From Eupeodes corollae (Eukaryota > Arthropoda > Insecta > Diptera > Syrphidae), in assembly GCF_945859685.1 (NCBI RefSeq), contig NC_079147.1:16223289-16287288 (forward strand): a stretch of DNA of 64,000 nucleotides. Reading direction: 5' to 3'. This document shows, in pieces, positions 47,851 to 58,442 of this stretch. How positions within the stretch are numbered: the stretch's first letter is position 1; the number at the start of each line of letters is the position of its first letter. The translations under genes and the position numbers were made by a program. The notes below the pieces were generated by a model. The model was not told where the DNA came from. It did not search any database and was given only the letters and a program-made list of their open reading frames with translations.

Positions 47851-49460
47851 AACTTCCCATAGGAAGTTATTGTAATGGGTCCGATTTGTCAAATTAAAAA
47901 TGTTTACATTTCTCGACGTTTCAAGGTCCCTAAAGTCAAAATTAAAGATTTTTAGAAAGATGTCTGTGCGTGCGTGTGTACGTACGTTTGTACGTCCGTA
48001 CGTCCGTACGTTCGGGACGTTTTTTTCGTTGTCCATAGCTCAAGAACCAGAAGAGATAACGACTTCAAATAAATTTTGTTATACAGATAATAAGGCAGAA
48101 CAATGCAGAAAGGGCTCTCAAGAAAATTGCGTGGGTTGTTTTTGTACCATAGCAGTTTGAAAAAAAGGTGAAAATTTCGGTTAACCCTAAATATCTTACG
48201 AACCAAAAACGCTAGAGACTTGAATTAAATTTTATATAATATATTGTAACGTGATACCAAACAGGTATATTTTTTGAAAAAAATCAATATAACGGTTTTT
48301 TTTTTAAATCAATAAAACTGAAAAAAAAAATTTGTCACCTCCAACATTTTACGACTAAAATATGATTTCATCTCCAAAACAATTTTGTGCAACGAAGAAT
48401 AATGTTTTTGACATCTGATAAAATTTTGAGAAAAATCGAATTGACAGTTTTTTTATAAAAAATAAAAATCTAAAGAAAAACATTACTCAAAGTTCGTAAA
48501 AATTGAATATCGATTCAAATATCTTTTCAAAAACTTAAAATTTAGGCTTCAAGCTTATTTTATCTTATAAGAAATATTGTTTTCAACATTTTCAAAAATG
48601 TTGACAAAAATCGAATTGACAGTTTTTTTACAAAAAATAAAAACCTAAAAAAAAAAATTATAAAAGTTGGTAAAAATTGATTTTCGACTCGAATATTTTT
48701 TTAAAACTTTTAGATATTGGCTTTAATTTTATGTTAATCTTTCAAAAAATCTTGTTGTCAACATTCGGTTAAAGTTTGAAAAAAATCGAATTGACAGTTT
48801 TTTTACAAAAAATAAAAACCTAAAAAAAATTTATAAAAGTTGGTAAAAAGTGATTTTCGACTCAAATATCTTTTCAAAACTTTGAGATATTGGCTTTAAT
48901 TTACTTTTATCTTTCAAAAACTCTTGTTGTCAATATTCAGTTAAAGTTTGAAAAAAATCGAATTGACAGTTTTTTTACAAAAAATAAAAACCTAAAAAAA
49001 AATGTATAAAAGTTGGTAAAAATTGATTTTCGACTTAAATATCTTTTCAAAAATTTTAAATATTGGCTTCAAAGTAATTTTATCTCATAAGAAATATTGT
49101 TTTCAACATTTTGTAAAATTTTTAAAAAATCAAATTGACAGTTTTTTTTACAAAAAATAAAACTCTAACAAAAAAACAATACTAAAACTTCGTAAAAATT
49201 TACTTTCGACTCAAATAGCTTTTCAAAAATTAAAAATATTGGCTTCAAACTTATTTTATTTCAAAGAAAATATTGTTTTCGATATTCAGTAATTTGTATA
49301 TAAAAATCCAACAGTCCGTTTTTTCATAAAAAATAAAATCTACAAAAAATAGTACGCAAATTTTGTAAAAATTGATACGAGTACATATAGACAAACTTTT
49401 AAGCAAGACAAATCGACAGATGGGATGGGAAGTTATCAGTGTGGGTCGCATCCCAGCCTC
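47851..49460 (+). repeat. Repeat R175, copy 2 (most complete)
   Basis: This non-coding repeated unit is 1610 bp. The left end AACTTCCCATAGGAAGTT is a 7-bp hairpin with a CATA loop. Then come a conserved block with GACATTTCTCGACGTTTCAA, a GTACGT-rich microsatellite (47970-48015) and a block with GTTAACCCTAAATATCTTAC. An AT-rich tandem array follows: the core ATCGAATTGACAG (or variants) recurs at 48283, 48435, 48610, 48785, 48957, 49129 and 49306, with spacings of 152, 175, 175, 172, 172 and 177 bp. The right end has a 7-bp stem TGGGATG/CATCCCA (49421-49427, 49449-49455) and finishes CAGCCTC. T5 flanks both ends. Confidence 0.85.
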
Positions 49461-49465
49461 TTTTT

Positions 49466-49625
49466 AGTAACTATGTTTTGAGTGTTCTTGAACACTGATA
49501 TCATTGTGATATCATATACACTGATTTCTCAAAAGCGTTTGACAGGGTCGATCACTCAATATTAATTGCTAAACTTCATAAGTTAGGCTTTCCGGTATAA
49601 AAAAAAATGCATGAATACCTGAGTG
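49466..49625 (+). pseudogene. LINE RT continued after R175 insertion
   Basis: The frame SNYVLSVLEH then DIIYTDFSKAFDRVDHSILI and AKLHKLGFPV continues the RT domain that stops at 47845 (TNLAIF). Only 5 T are repeated at the junction. Confidence 0.75.
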
Positions 49626-49629
49626 GCCA

Positions 49630-50076
49630 ACTATTTTAAAAATATGCGCGTTAAATGAAGATTTCAAAATGGTATTACTTATCTAGAATCAATAGCAAGT
49701 TATTGGTAAAAATCTACTAGAGTAAATTTAGCAAAAACAAAAGTTTTCAAAATTAGAACAGTAAACATGAAAATAATACCAAACGTTTAACATAGCAGAT
49801 TTTTAATTTATTGAATGTTTCTACGATGTTGTCGTAATGATAAATCCAAACTTTCAACTTCTAGGGCGGAATGCATTATGGATAAAAATGTCAAAAAAGT
49901 GAAAAAAAAACGGTTACATTTTCCAGCTTGTTTTGAATTTTACCTGTTCTATTGGGATTTAACAAACCCATCAAATATTTTGTTGGTTGCTGATAGTTTA
50001 TTTGTTATTTTATCTAAACCAAAAGTTTTTGAGCCAGCTTTTAATCACATGATCACTTAGTTAAAAACAAAAACAA
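49630..50076. repeat. Segment repeated in inverse at 52440-52553
   Basis: The run CCCATCAAATATTTTGTTGG onward to AACCAAAAGT (49967-50026) is nearly identical to the inverse of 52440-52499. GGTATAAAAAAAAATGCATG and GGCCAACTATTTTAAAAA (about 49593-49640) match the inverse of 52505-52553. The remainder has no gene. Confidence 0.6.
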
Positions 50077-50081
50077 AAAGA

Positions 50082-51330
50082 GGCTGGGATGCGACCCACA
50101 CTGATAATTTCCCATCCCGTCTGTCGATTTGTCTTTTTTAAAAGTTTGTCTATATGTACTCGTATCAATTTTTACAAAATTTGCGTACTATTTTTTGTAG
50201 ATTTTTTTTTAATGAAAAAACGGACTGTTGGATTTTTATATACAAATTACTGAATATTGAAAACAATATTTTCCGTGAAATAAAATAAGATTGAAGCCAA
50301 TTTTTTTAATTTTTGAAAAGCTATTTGCGCCGAAAGTAAATTTTTACCAAGTTTTAGTAGGTATTGTTATTTTTTAGAGTTTTATTTTTTGTAAAAAAAA
50401 CTGTCTATTCGAATTTTTTAAAAATTTTACCAAATGTTGAAAACAATATTTCTTATAAGATAAAATTAGTTTGAAGCCAATATTTAAAATTTTTGAAGAG
50501 ATATTTGAGTCGAAAACCAATTTTTACGAACTTTTGTTAATTTTTTTTCGGTTTTTAATTTTTTCTACAAAAACTGTCAAATCGATTTTTTTCAAACTTT
50601 AACTGAATGTTGACAACAAGATGTTTTGAAAGATAAAAGTAAACTAAAGCCAATATCTCAAAGTTTTGAAAAGATATTTGAGTCGAAAATCAATTTTTAC
50701 CAACTTTTATACATTTTTTTTTAGGTTTTTATTTTATTTAAAAAAACTGTCAATTAGATTTTTCTCAAAATTTTATCAGATGTCAAAAACATTATTCGTC
50801 GTTGCACAAAACTGTTTTAGAGATGGAATCATATTTCAGTCGTAAAATTTTGGAGGTATATAGGTTTATAAAAATAACCGTTATATTGATTTTTTTCAAA
50901 AAATATACCTGTTTTGTATCACGTTACAATATATTATATAAAATTTAATTCAAGTCTCTAGCGTTTTTGGTTCGTAAGATATTTAGGGTTAACCGAAATT
51001 TTCACCTTTTTTTCAAACTGCTATGGTAAAAAAACAACCCACGCAATTTTCTTGAGAGCCCTTTCTGCATTGTTCTGCCTTATTATCTGTATAACAAAAT
51101 TTATTTGAAATCGATATCTCTTCTGGTTCTTGAGCTATGGACGACGAAAAAAACGTCGCGAACGTACGGACGTACGGACGTACGGACGTACAAACGTACG
51201 TACACACGCACGCACAGACATCTTTCTAAAAATCTTTTATTTCGACTCTAGGGACCTTGAAACGTCGAGAAATGTCAAAATTTTCAATTTGACAAATCGG
51301 ACCCATTACAATAACTTCCTATGTGAAGTT
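50082..51330 (-). repeat. Repeat R175, copy 3
   Basis: This is the reverse orientation of copy 2: on the minus strand it starts AACTTCACATAGGAAGTTAT and ends GGGTCGCATCCCAGCCTC. A5 (T5 on the minus strand) stands at both borders (50077-50081 and 51331-51335). It carries the same GTACGT tract and monomers. It is inserted within a mariner-like transposase relic. Confidence 0.8.
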
Positions 51331-51335
51331 AAAAA

Positions 51336-52215
51336 TCAAGTGGATTTAGGTCTGGTGAACGGGGTGACCATAAAATTGGTCCCAGACGTCCTATCCATCT
51401 GCCTGGATATCTGGCATTTAAATATGCCCGCACAGGCACAGCATAGTATGCTAGACAACTAGCAATGGGATTCCTTTAGTTCTTGAGGCACTTCTTTCAG
51501 CAAGGTTGGATGATCATTTTTTCAAAATACCCTTGGCCAGTTAAAATCCCCGGCAACTCAAAGGGTCCAATTATTTTCCCATTGAGAATCAAAGTCCAAT
51601 AGTTTATTTTAAATTGGTAATGGGACCTGTCTTCCCTCATGATGTTTGGGTTTTGTAGTGCCCAGAAGTGGAGATTATGGAGATTAGAGTAGCCATCTCT
51701 TTTAAATGTCGACTAATCGCTCCAAAGAATTTTGTCAAAAAAATACGGATCTTCTTCAATTTTCATTATCATTTCTCGATAAAAACTCATTCTCGCTTAA
51801 AAATCTTGCGGCTGGAGAGTTTGCACCCGTGTAAGGTGAAAGGGATGATATTTATATTTACTTAGCACATTATGCGCAGTCGTCTTTCCGATCCCAGTTC
51901 GTCGTCCTATTGCTCGGATTGATACTGTAGGATCTCGGTCAAGTTCCGCAAGCACTAAGTCTTTGGTATCTCCTCGAGGGGGTCGTCCCACGCCAGCACC
52001 ACCAACACCACTACTAGTCAGCCTTCCTTCCGAAAAACAGCTATGGACTCTTATAAACACTCGATAATCCGTGTGACGTGCGTTAGGGTACCTTTCGCTA
52101 TACAGAGTCGCAGCTTCGTTTGCGTTGCCTTTTCACTCTCCATAAATGAAATGCATGTTTGCATATTCTTGTGCAGAATACAGAAACGTGGCATCGAAAA
52201 AGTTCAATCAAACGT
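51336..52215 (-). pseudogene. Mariner-like transposase relic cut by R175
   Basis: Minus-strand pieces: MHFIYGE and YSERYPNARHTDYRVFIRVH, then GAGVGRPPRGDTKDLVLAEL and VSIRAIGRRTGIGKTTAHNV (helix-turn-helix). The catalytic domain follows: FFDKILWSD, FWALQNPNIMREDRSHYQFK, YPGRWIGRLGPILWSPRSPD and LNPLDF. The sequence is cut at LDF, exactly before the catalytic FFLWG, by R175 copy 3. Frameshifts and stops abound. A mariner-type end, GGGTGTCCCGTAAGTAATGG on the minus strand, lies at 52873-52900 and probably belongs to it. Confidence 0.7.
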
Positions 52216-52219
52216 CTTA

Positions 52220-53650
52220 ATTATCAAGAAGCAGGATCAGGAAAACAGCTATTTAGGCCGTTAATTTTTCTGAAGAATGAACAATAAAATCAATATAAAT
52301 AAGTGTTCGTCGTGGTCTTAATCTTATGAAATAAGATCAAATTACAAAAACTTTAAAAAACTAACGATTTTGTGCGTTCTCACTTCCTCAGGATCTTATA
52401 ATTTACTATTCATAAAACCCAATTAAAATTGAATCAGAAGACTTTTTGTTTAGATAAAATAACAAATAAACTATTAGCAACCAACAAAATATTTGATGGG
52501 TTTTTTGGGTTTTTAAAATAGTTGGCCATTCATGCATTTTTTTTATACCAGCTATGATTTAACTTTTTCAAAAATTATTTGTTTTCACATTTTGCATTGT
52601 AATTCAATGTTAAATATTTTTTTTCTCTAAGAAGTCCAACAGTTATAATAATTTTTTTCTACTTATGTGTTGGCACAAGTAATGTAAAATATTCCTGCAA
52701 ACAAAAAATAATGGAACTCATTCACTTGTAGTCGTGGTATTCAAAAATGTAAGGTAAGAAAAAAATTAACGCACTAAACAAAAAAATGCAAATAACTTTT
52801 CTTGTGGTTGGGAAAGAATTTTTTTTATCAGTTTTCAGGACGGTCATAAAGTCTACTATGCGGCATTTCAGGGTTATCCATTACTTACGGGACACCCTGT
52901 ATGAGTAGAGAATGTTTTAAAGAAAGTTTGTAACTAAGTCTCAATCTCGGTTGTTAGTATTTATGTACTTATTTTGTTATATTTTTACCTATATTGTTAA
53001 ATATTTTTAAGTAGTCTTTGAGAGCTGTGTCTCTGCTTGATGAATAAATAATAAATACATAAATTTAAAATATATCAACTTGTTTGATCATAGAGTAAAT
53101 TTACCAAGTAAATTTAAATAAATTTTATTTGACAATTACTTTTCTGTATGATATGTAAACAAATTCTGTAAAGCTTGTATGTACTTAGCTTATTTTAAAT
53201 AAATATACACTTCAATATGAACTCGTACTTTGTGTAAACATTTGGTTTGTTAATACAAATTATGTTGTTGGTACTTTCTACACAATCAAATGGAGGCTAA
53301 AGATAGTAAAGTACAATTCCCAGAAAAATTTACTAGACAGATGTGTTTGACAGGTGTCAAATTCTAGCTCATTGAATTTAGATATTTGGTTTGCTTAAAT
53401 TTAAACATACATCATTTTAATTTTTTTTTATTTCGAACTTAGTACGATCCAAATTTTTTGAACAAAGTTTTGTAAGCAATATTTGAGTATTTAATACAAT
53501 ATTTTTAATAATTTGCCATAATATTGAAAGATCTTTTTTATTATATAATATTAATTCTTCTAAAACATACAATATTTTAAGCTTTCATTTGTAAGCTTTC
53601 ATCAAGGTTCACAAATGCTTGTTTTAAATATGTTTCTAAGTATTTTGATC
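52220..53650. other. Mixed repeat remains and AT-rich DNA
   Basis: It includes the inverse partner (52440-52553) of 49593-50026 and the mariner-type terminus at 52873-52900. From 52920 to 53640 nothing is recognised. Confidence 0.45.
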
Positions 53651-53652
53651 TG

Positions 53653-53989
53653 ATCTGATTTTGATTTTGTAGTACCCGTGGCATGATGGTTAGTGCGTTG
53701 GACTGTCATGCAAGGGGTCCTGGGTTCAATCCCTGCCTGTGCCACCTTAATTTAAAAAAAAATTAATTTTCGCGGGTACTGCCTCTTGCGAGGAACTGAC
53801 AATTCCTTCAAGAGTAATTCTTGTCATGAAAAAGTGCTTTCTCAAACTAGCCGTTCGGATTCGGCATAAAATTGTAGGTCCCCTCCATTCCTGACAACAT
53901 TACTCGCACACAGGAATGGTTGAGAGTTGTAAGTCACTAGGCCCTGGTTCACAACGGACTGTTGCGCCACCCCATTTGATTTGATTTTG
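53653..53989 (+). repeat. tRNA-derived SINE, full copy with 15-bp duplication
   Basis: The tRNA-like head (53678-53746) starts GTGGCAT and ends GTGCCACC. It has a box A-like GGTTAGTGCGTTGG (53688-53701) and a canonical box B GGTTCAATCC (53723-53732). The body has GGGTACTGCCTCTTGCGAGG, CCATTCCTGACAACATTACT and GTAAGTCACTAGGCCCTGG. The end is a short ATTTGATTTGATTTT tail. AAGTATTTTGATCTG flanks both sides (53638-53652 and 53990-54004), a target-site duplication. Partial copies are at 30125, 31864, 46524, 55468 and 56829. Confidence 0.88.
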
Positions 53990-54004
53990 AAGTATTTTGA
54001 TCTG

Positions 54005-55460
54005 TAAGAATGAATAAATGTGTCATAATTTAGTTAAGATTCATTAACCAATAAAATTTAGTTTTTCTAATTCCTCGTGAGACATATTTTATGATTAGCA
54101 AACAAAAAAATAATAAATTTATTTTGTATAAAGTTAAGGAAAAAACTACCAATTGTGTTAGACACAAAATTGTTTGCACAAACAGTGATAAAAACGTTAA
54201 TTTTTTTTCAAAAATTATATTATTATGCGTTTATAGAGCAACACGCTCTATATTTAGGTCAATTATACTACAATTTACTATAAAATAAAATTTAATTTCA
54301 TATTGAAATCAAAATACAAATATGCACCCGACAGCTAAAGCAGAAGGTTTAGTTCAAAGTCATAATTTTTTATTTTCTTAAAATATTATAAACACATAAA
54401 ATTTTAGCAAATTTGTTGATATCAAAAATGAGAACTGAACATGACACTTTTTTGGCACTTTTTATGGTTTTTCTAATGAAAAGTTTCATATCCGATTTAA
54501 AAAAAAACGAGTATTTTTAAAAGTAAGAGTAAATAATAATCCAGAAATTATTTGGCTGGTTGTTTAATTGCAATTGAAGGATATCAGTTAAATTATTACA
54601 ATATCTTACCTTATCCTTTTTATGAAGCTTTTCATGACCAATTCCCATATTTGCTGTTGTATGTCTTTGATAAGTTCACGAACCACAAGATCTCGGTGGC
54701 CAATTGTTATCACCTCTTCAAAAAATAACACCGTCAGGAAACTTTTCTCTAGAAAAGTACAGTTGTTTGTGTAGCACGTAGACAAATTTTAAAAATGTCA
54801 ATGCGTTTTTGAAGCGCGTATCTTTCAACTTTTTGTTTTGGGATAGACAGTTGTCGCAATAAAATACCATTTATACTGAAATCTCTTATTGGAAAACCTT
54901 ATACAATTCGTGTACAGAAATTTAACATTTTTTCCCTCAAACTAGGGCAAAGACTGTGGTTAGAATTTTAGTGACGTAAAATTATGCATTTGATTAATAT
55001 TTTATTTGAATAATTTTTTTGAGAGACTAAACAAAATATGACTCATTTATTCGCCTAATAAGCTCATTCTTTACAAATTTTAAGATTTTAAATTAAGTTT
55101 GAAGTAAACCTGTGTACGATTTAGTACAAGTTGTTATTTCCAGATAGAATATTAATTTTCTTCCGAATTTGGGAACTCTGCCTAATTCCATACAAATAAT
55201 TGTGTCCTTATTTTAAACAATTGTTCTTGGGTTCTCCATTTGAATCAAACAACAACCGAAGGAGAAGGAGAGATTTTTTGATATGTCTTACTACCTTACC
55301 TGGTCAACTAGTCCACTCGAATATCAGACATAAATAGTTAAACAGAAAATAGTCTTGACTTGTTCAATACAATTGGCCCTGTTAAGTATACAGTTTTTGT
55401 TCTAACAGAAATGGAGTTGACCTACAGTTTTAAGACGATTCCGGCTAATTTGTACTTCAA
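54005..55460. other. AT-rich intergenic DNA
   Basis: No gene or repeat recognised; 54600-54960 is somewhat less AT-rich but unassigned. Confidence 0.4.
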
Positions 55461-55467
55461 AGAGGTT

Positions 55468-55585
55468 GTACTGGTATAATTGTTAGTGCTTCGGAATGTC
55501 ATGTCATTTAAGAGACCTTGGGCTCAATCCCCGCCTGTGTGATCTAAAAATTTTTTCACGGGTACTGCTTCTTGCAAATTAATTC
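55468..55585 (+). repeat. SINE fragment (head and start of body)
   Basis: A diverged tRNA-like head includes TTGTTAGTGCTTCGGAATGT and a box B-like GGGCTCAATCCCCGCCTGTG. It is followed by CACGGGTACTGCTTCTTGC as in the full SINE. It is cut off at the RTE 3' end that starts about 55588 on the other strand. Confidence 0.65.
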
Positions 55586-55587
55586 AC

Positions 55588-56330
55588 AGATCCTACTTAC
55601 TTACTTAGGTCCTCAGAAGTGTTAAGTCCGTTGTGAACCCTTTAAAGGGCATAGGGCCAGTACTACGCCTACACACAATCGTGAAAGGTTTCCGGAGATG
55701 TGTTTCAGCTCTCTACAACTCTTGCCTAGTGACGCAGATTGCACCTCGACTGTCCTGCGCTGTGTGTTTTTTGGTCGTCCAGATCTTCTTACTTCTTGCC
55801 TGAGCGGATTCCACTGCATTGCCTGGAATGAATTTTTGTTGCCTGGAATGCAATGCAGTCGTTACCTGTATGTCCGATCCGATAATAGAGTCTATATGTT
55901 CCCTACTTGCCCTTCTATACAGGACCTCATTTGATATACGGTTTGGCCAGAAAAACATTAGGATGTCCCGAAGGTTTGCAGCTTTCCTAATGGCCGAAGT
56001 AACCTTCCAAGTGATGCACCCAAAAAAAAGCACAGATTTGACATTAGTGCGAAACAGTCGTGGCTTTGTTCTTAAGCTGATAGAGTTATTCCTCCGAATT
56101 TTCCACAAAACACCGAATGCCGCTTTTGCTCTGGCGATGCGGCCGATGACGTTTTGTTCGGTTCCGCCTTCGGTGGAGACGATACTTCCAAGGTATTAAA
56201 ATCCATCCACTTTTTCCAAGTGCTACCTGACAAAGCTGCGTCCAGTACATTGCTTATCACCAACAAATACAATATTGGCAACCATCTGACCATTGTGTAG
56301 TATCTTCATGTTCTTGTGCCAAAACTCTCC
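55588..56330 (-). pseudogene. Second RTE-type LINE family, 3' fragment
   Basis: On the minus strand, from 56330: thumb (EGGTEQNVIGRIARAKAAFG in broken frames), LFRTNVKSVLFFGCITWKVT, NLRDILMFFWPNRISNEVLY and WNPLRQEVRRSGRPKNTQRR. It continues TVEVQSASLGKSCRELKHIS, then VLALCPLKGSQRT, and ends with the tail CCTAAGTAAGTAAGTAG. It differs in sequence from the family at 20160-22916 but has the same C-terminal layout. It is strongly 5'-truncated and frameshifted. Confidence 0.7.
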
Positions 56331-56334
56331 AATT

Positions 56335-56825
56335 TAAAAAATTGCTTCTAATTTAAAATATCTTGGAAATGACAACTTCCATTTCGAACAGTGTTAAAAG
56401 CATTGCACTCAAAGAAATCGCAAAGTTTCATTTTCGGGTTAAAGAGGTTAGTTTACAATCAAGTCAAGAAGTACTTGACTCCAAAAATTATGACTTCAAT
56501 GTCCTCGGTTCCTAAGCTCGTTGTCAACAAAAATTCATTTGGTAGGCAGTTGTCGCCACTTCTAAGCCACCAGGGAATGTGGCTTTTTAAGTACTTGTAA
56601 TGTAAAAAATGTTCTTAAAGCATCTTACCATACACAAATCAGCTGTTCCGAATCGTATACTATCTTTTTTTCAAGAGGTGTTCTTTAAAGCTTAAACATC
56701 TGTTCAGCCTGTTTCACACATTATTATATATATTCATGCTTGAAGTATTTACACATGAACATTAAACACATTATTCGAAAAGGTTAAGTTCTCATTTCCA
56801 TTCTTTTCATATTTGTATTCCAAAG
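56335..56825. other. No gene recognised
   Basis: AT-rich; nothing assigned. Confidence 0.4.
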
Positions 56826-56828
56826 TGT

Positions 56829-56863
56829 TACTCGTGGCATGATGGTTTGTGCGTTGGACTGTT
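56829..56863 (+). repeat. SINE 5' half fused to LOA-like LINE, second case
   Basis: CTCGTGGCATGATGGTTTGT then GCGTTGGACTGT matches the SINE head and stops at the same place, within a few bases, as the fusion at 46524. LINE sequence CCAAAGGAAAAGATGGAGGC follows directly. Confidence 0.65.
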
Positions 56864-58275
56864 CCAAAGGAAAAGATGGAGGCAAAACAAAGCTATACTT
56901 CATCACTTTTACCTTCGACAAAAAATGACACAATGGCGATCTGAGAACCGCAGTTTCGTGCGTTTCAATGATACGAGTAATTCCTTGGAAAATGCCATAA
57001 TCGCCGAGCAAACGGTACTAAGTCCCTTGTTAATCACAAAAATTGAGCTCCAGCTCATCGTTAACTCAATAAAGAATAAATAGTCAGCAGGTATAGATGG
57101 TATACGAGTATCCAACGGTTTACTAAGACTTTAAACAATGGAGGCAATTGACATTTTACCAGGCCCTTCATGAACTAAATAATACATATTATCCAGTGCA
57201 TTGGAAGACCGCCTCAAAAGGGGAAGGACAACTTCAATCCATCAAACCTTTGACTGATAAATCTTTTTCCGAGCATTAGCAAAGTTTTCGAGAAGATCAA
57301 CACTAATGCTCCAACTAAGTGGGCTGTGGACAACAAAAAGATCGGATTCAAAGCGTGTCAAAACACAATTTATGCTGCGTCTTAACTCGTTTCTGATATC
57401 CAATTGAATAAATCAAAGCAACAATGCACAAAAAGGCTTTTGACATCGTGACCATTATTGTATATACTTTAATGATATGCTTATGTTTGTTGTCAAAAGT
57501 GGCAATGTAACTTCTAACAATGATCTTCAACAGGGAGCGGCGAAACCGCCGATTCTCTTCAGCATTAACACCAGCGATCTGATAGGTAGTCTAACCAAGG
57601 CAATTGCGTACAGAACGGCCCGAAAAGTTAAGGCTCTTACAATTCTCTTGCAGAGTGATTTCGACAAGATTCAGCGATATTACGAAGACTGGAAACTGAA
57701 ATTAAATTTCCAGAAGACGGAGACAATTTTGTTCCAGACTCCGTTGACTAGAGCCACGAGGTATACGCGAAAGAATTGGTGCAATTCGATCATCGTTGAT
57801 CTTCACGGGGGAGGCGGTTAATGAGTAAAAGTGTAGTGATATACCTCAGTATTTGTTTAGAACAGTATTTATATTTCTGACCAGCGCCAGAGGAGCCTTC
57901 GGTCTGTCGAAACGGCTATTTTACAGCAGTCGGATTGACCCCAGAGTGAAGGTAATTTGCAATATGGCCCTCATTTGGCCGATAGTCATTTATTTTCTTA
58001 GATAGTCAGGCCGCTATCATATCTTTGGACTTTGTTACTACAAACTCTATAGCAGTCCATAATTGTTGACCATCCCTAATGGAGATCGCACAAACATCTG
58101 GCCTACACTACATTTAAGGGGTCAAGGTGCTTGCTATCTCTAAGCAGATCGCATATAAGCTCGATAATCGATGTCATAACCGGATACTGTTTAATAGGAA
58201 AGCAAAAAACATCACAATGGGCCATTAAACTGGCCTTACTCCATCACGGACGTCCACTTTAATCTAACCTCACCT
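56864..58275 (+). pseudogene. LOA-like LINE fragment
   Basis: Plus-strand frames show the linker (QREKMEAK), SAGIDGIRVSNG, TMEAIDIYT, KGKDNFNPSN, SISKVFEKI, FVVKSGNVTSNNDLQQGAAK, ILFSINTSDLIGSLTKAIAY, SDFDKIQRYYEDWKLKLNFQ and TILFQTPLTRATR. After a thumb region there is a broken RNase H (SQAAIISLDFVTTNSIAVHN). Stops and frameshifts are numerous, and the RT aspartate pair is lost (AIAYRTARK). Confidence 0.7.
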
Positions 58276-58332
58276 AACCATATACACAAAAAAAAACATT
58301 TTTGATTGACTTGATCTTTTGGAAAATTTAAT

Positions 58333-58338
58333 TTTATT
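58333..58338 (-). terminator. Possible poly(A) signal of lipase D
   Basis: AATAAA on the minus strand about 105 nt beyond the stop; another candidate is at 58349-58354. Confidence 0.35.
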
Positions 58339-58442
58339 TTTATAAAAATTTATTTTAAATATTCATAATGATTTCGAAGCCCACATTTTTTCAGCAATCT
58401 CAAATATTCAATACATTTTCAAAGCAAAGTTTTCCAAGTAGA

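Noticed and set aside
47776..48206. Open frames rich in RTYGRTNVRTHARTD on both strands
   Set aside because: They are translations of the GTACGT-type microsatellite inside R175; the same frames recur in each copy and shift with repeat number.
48260..49390. CRISPR-like or satellite array
   Set aside because: Repeats are about 175 bp, AT-rich and contiguous without unique spacers, and belong to a dispersed element in a eukaryotic genome.
53678..53746. tRNA gene
   Set aside because: It has box A- and box B-like motifs but lies in a repeated unit with body, tail and target duplication, and several copies are diverged. It is a SINE head.
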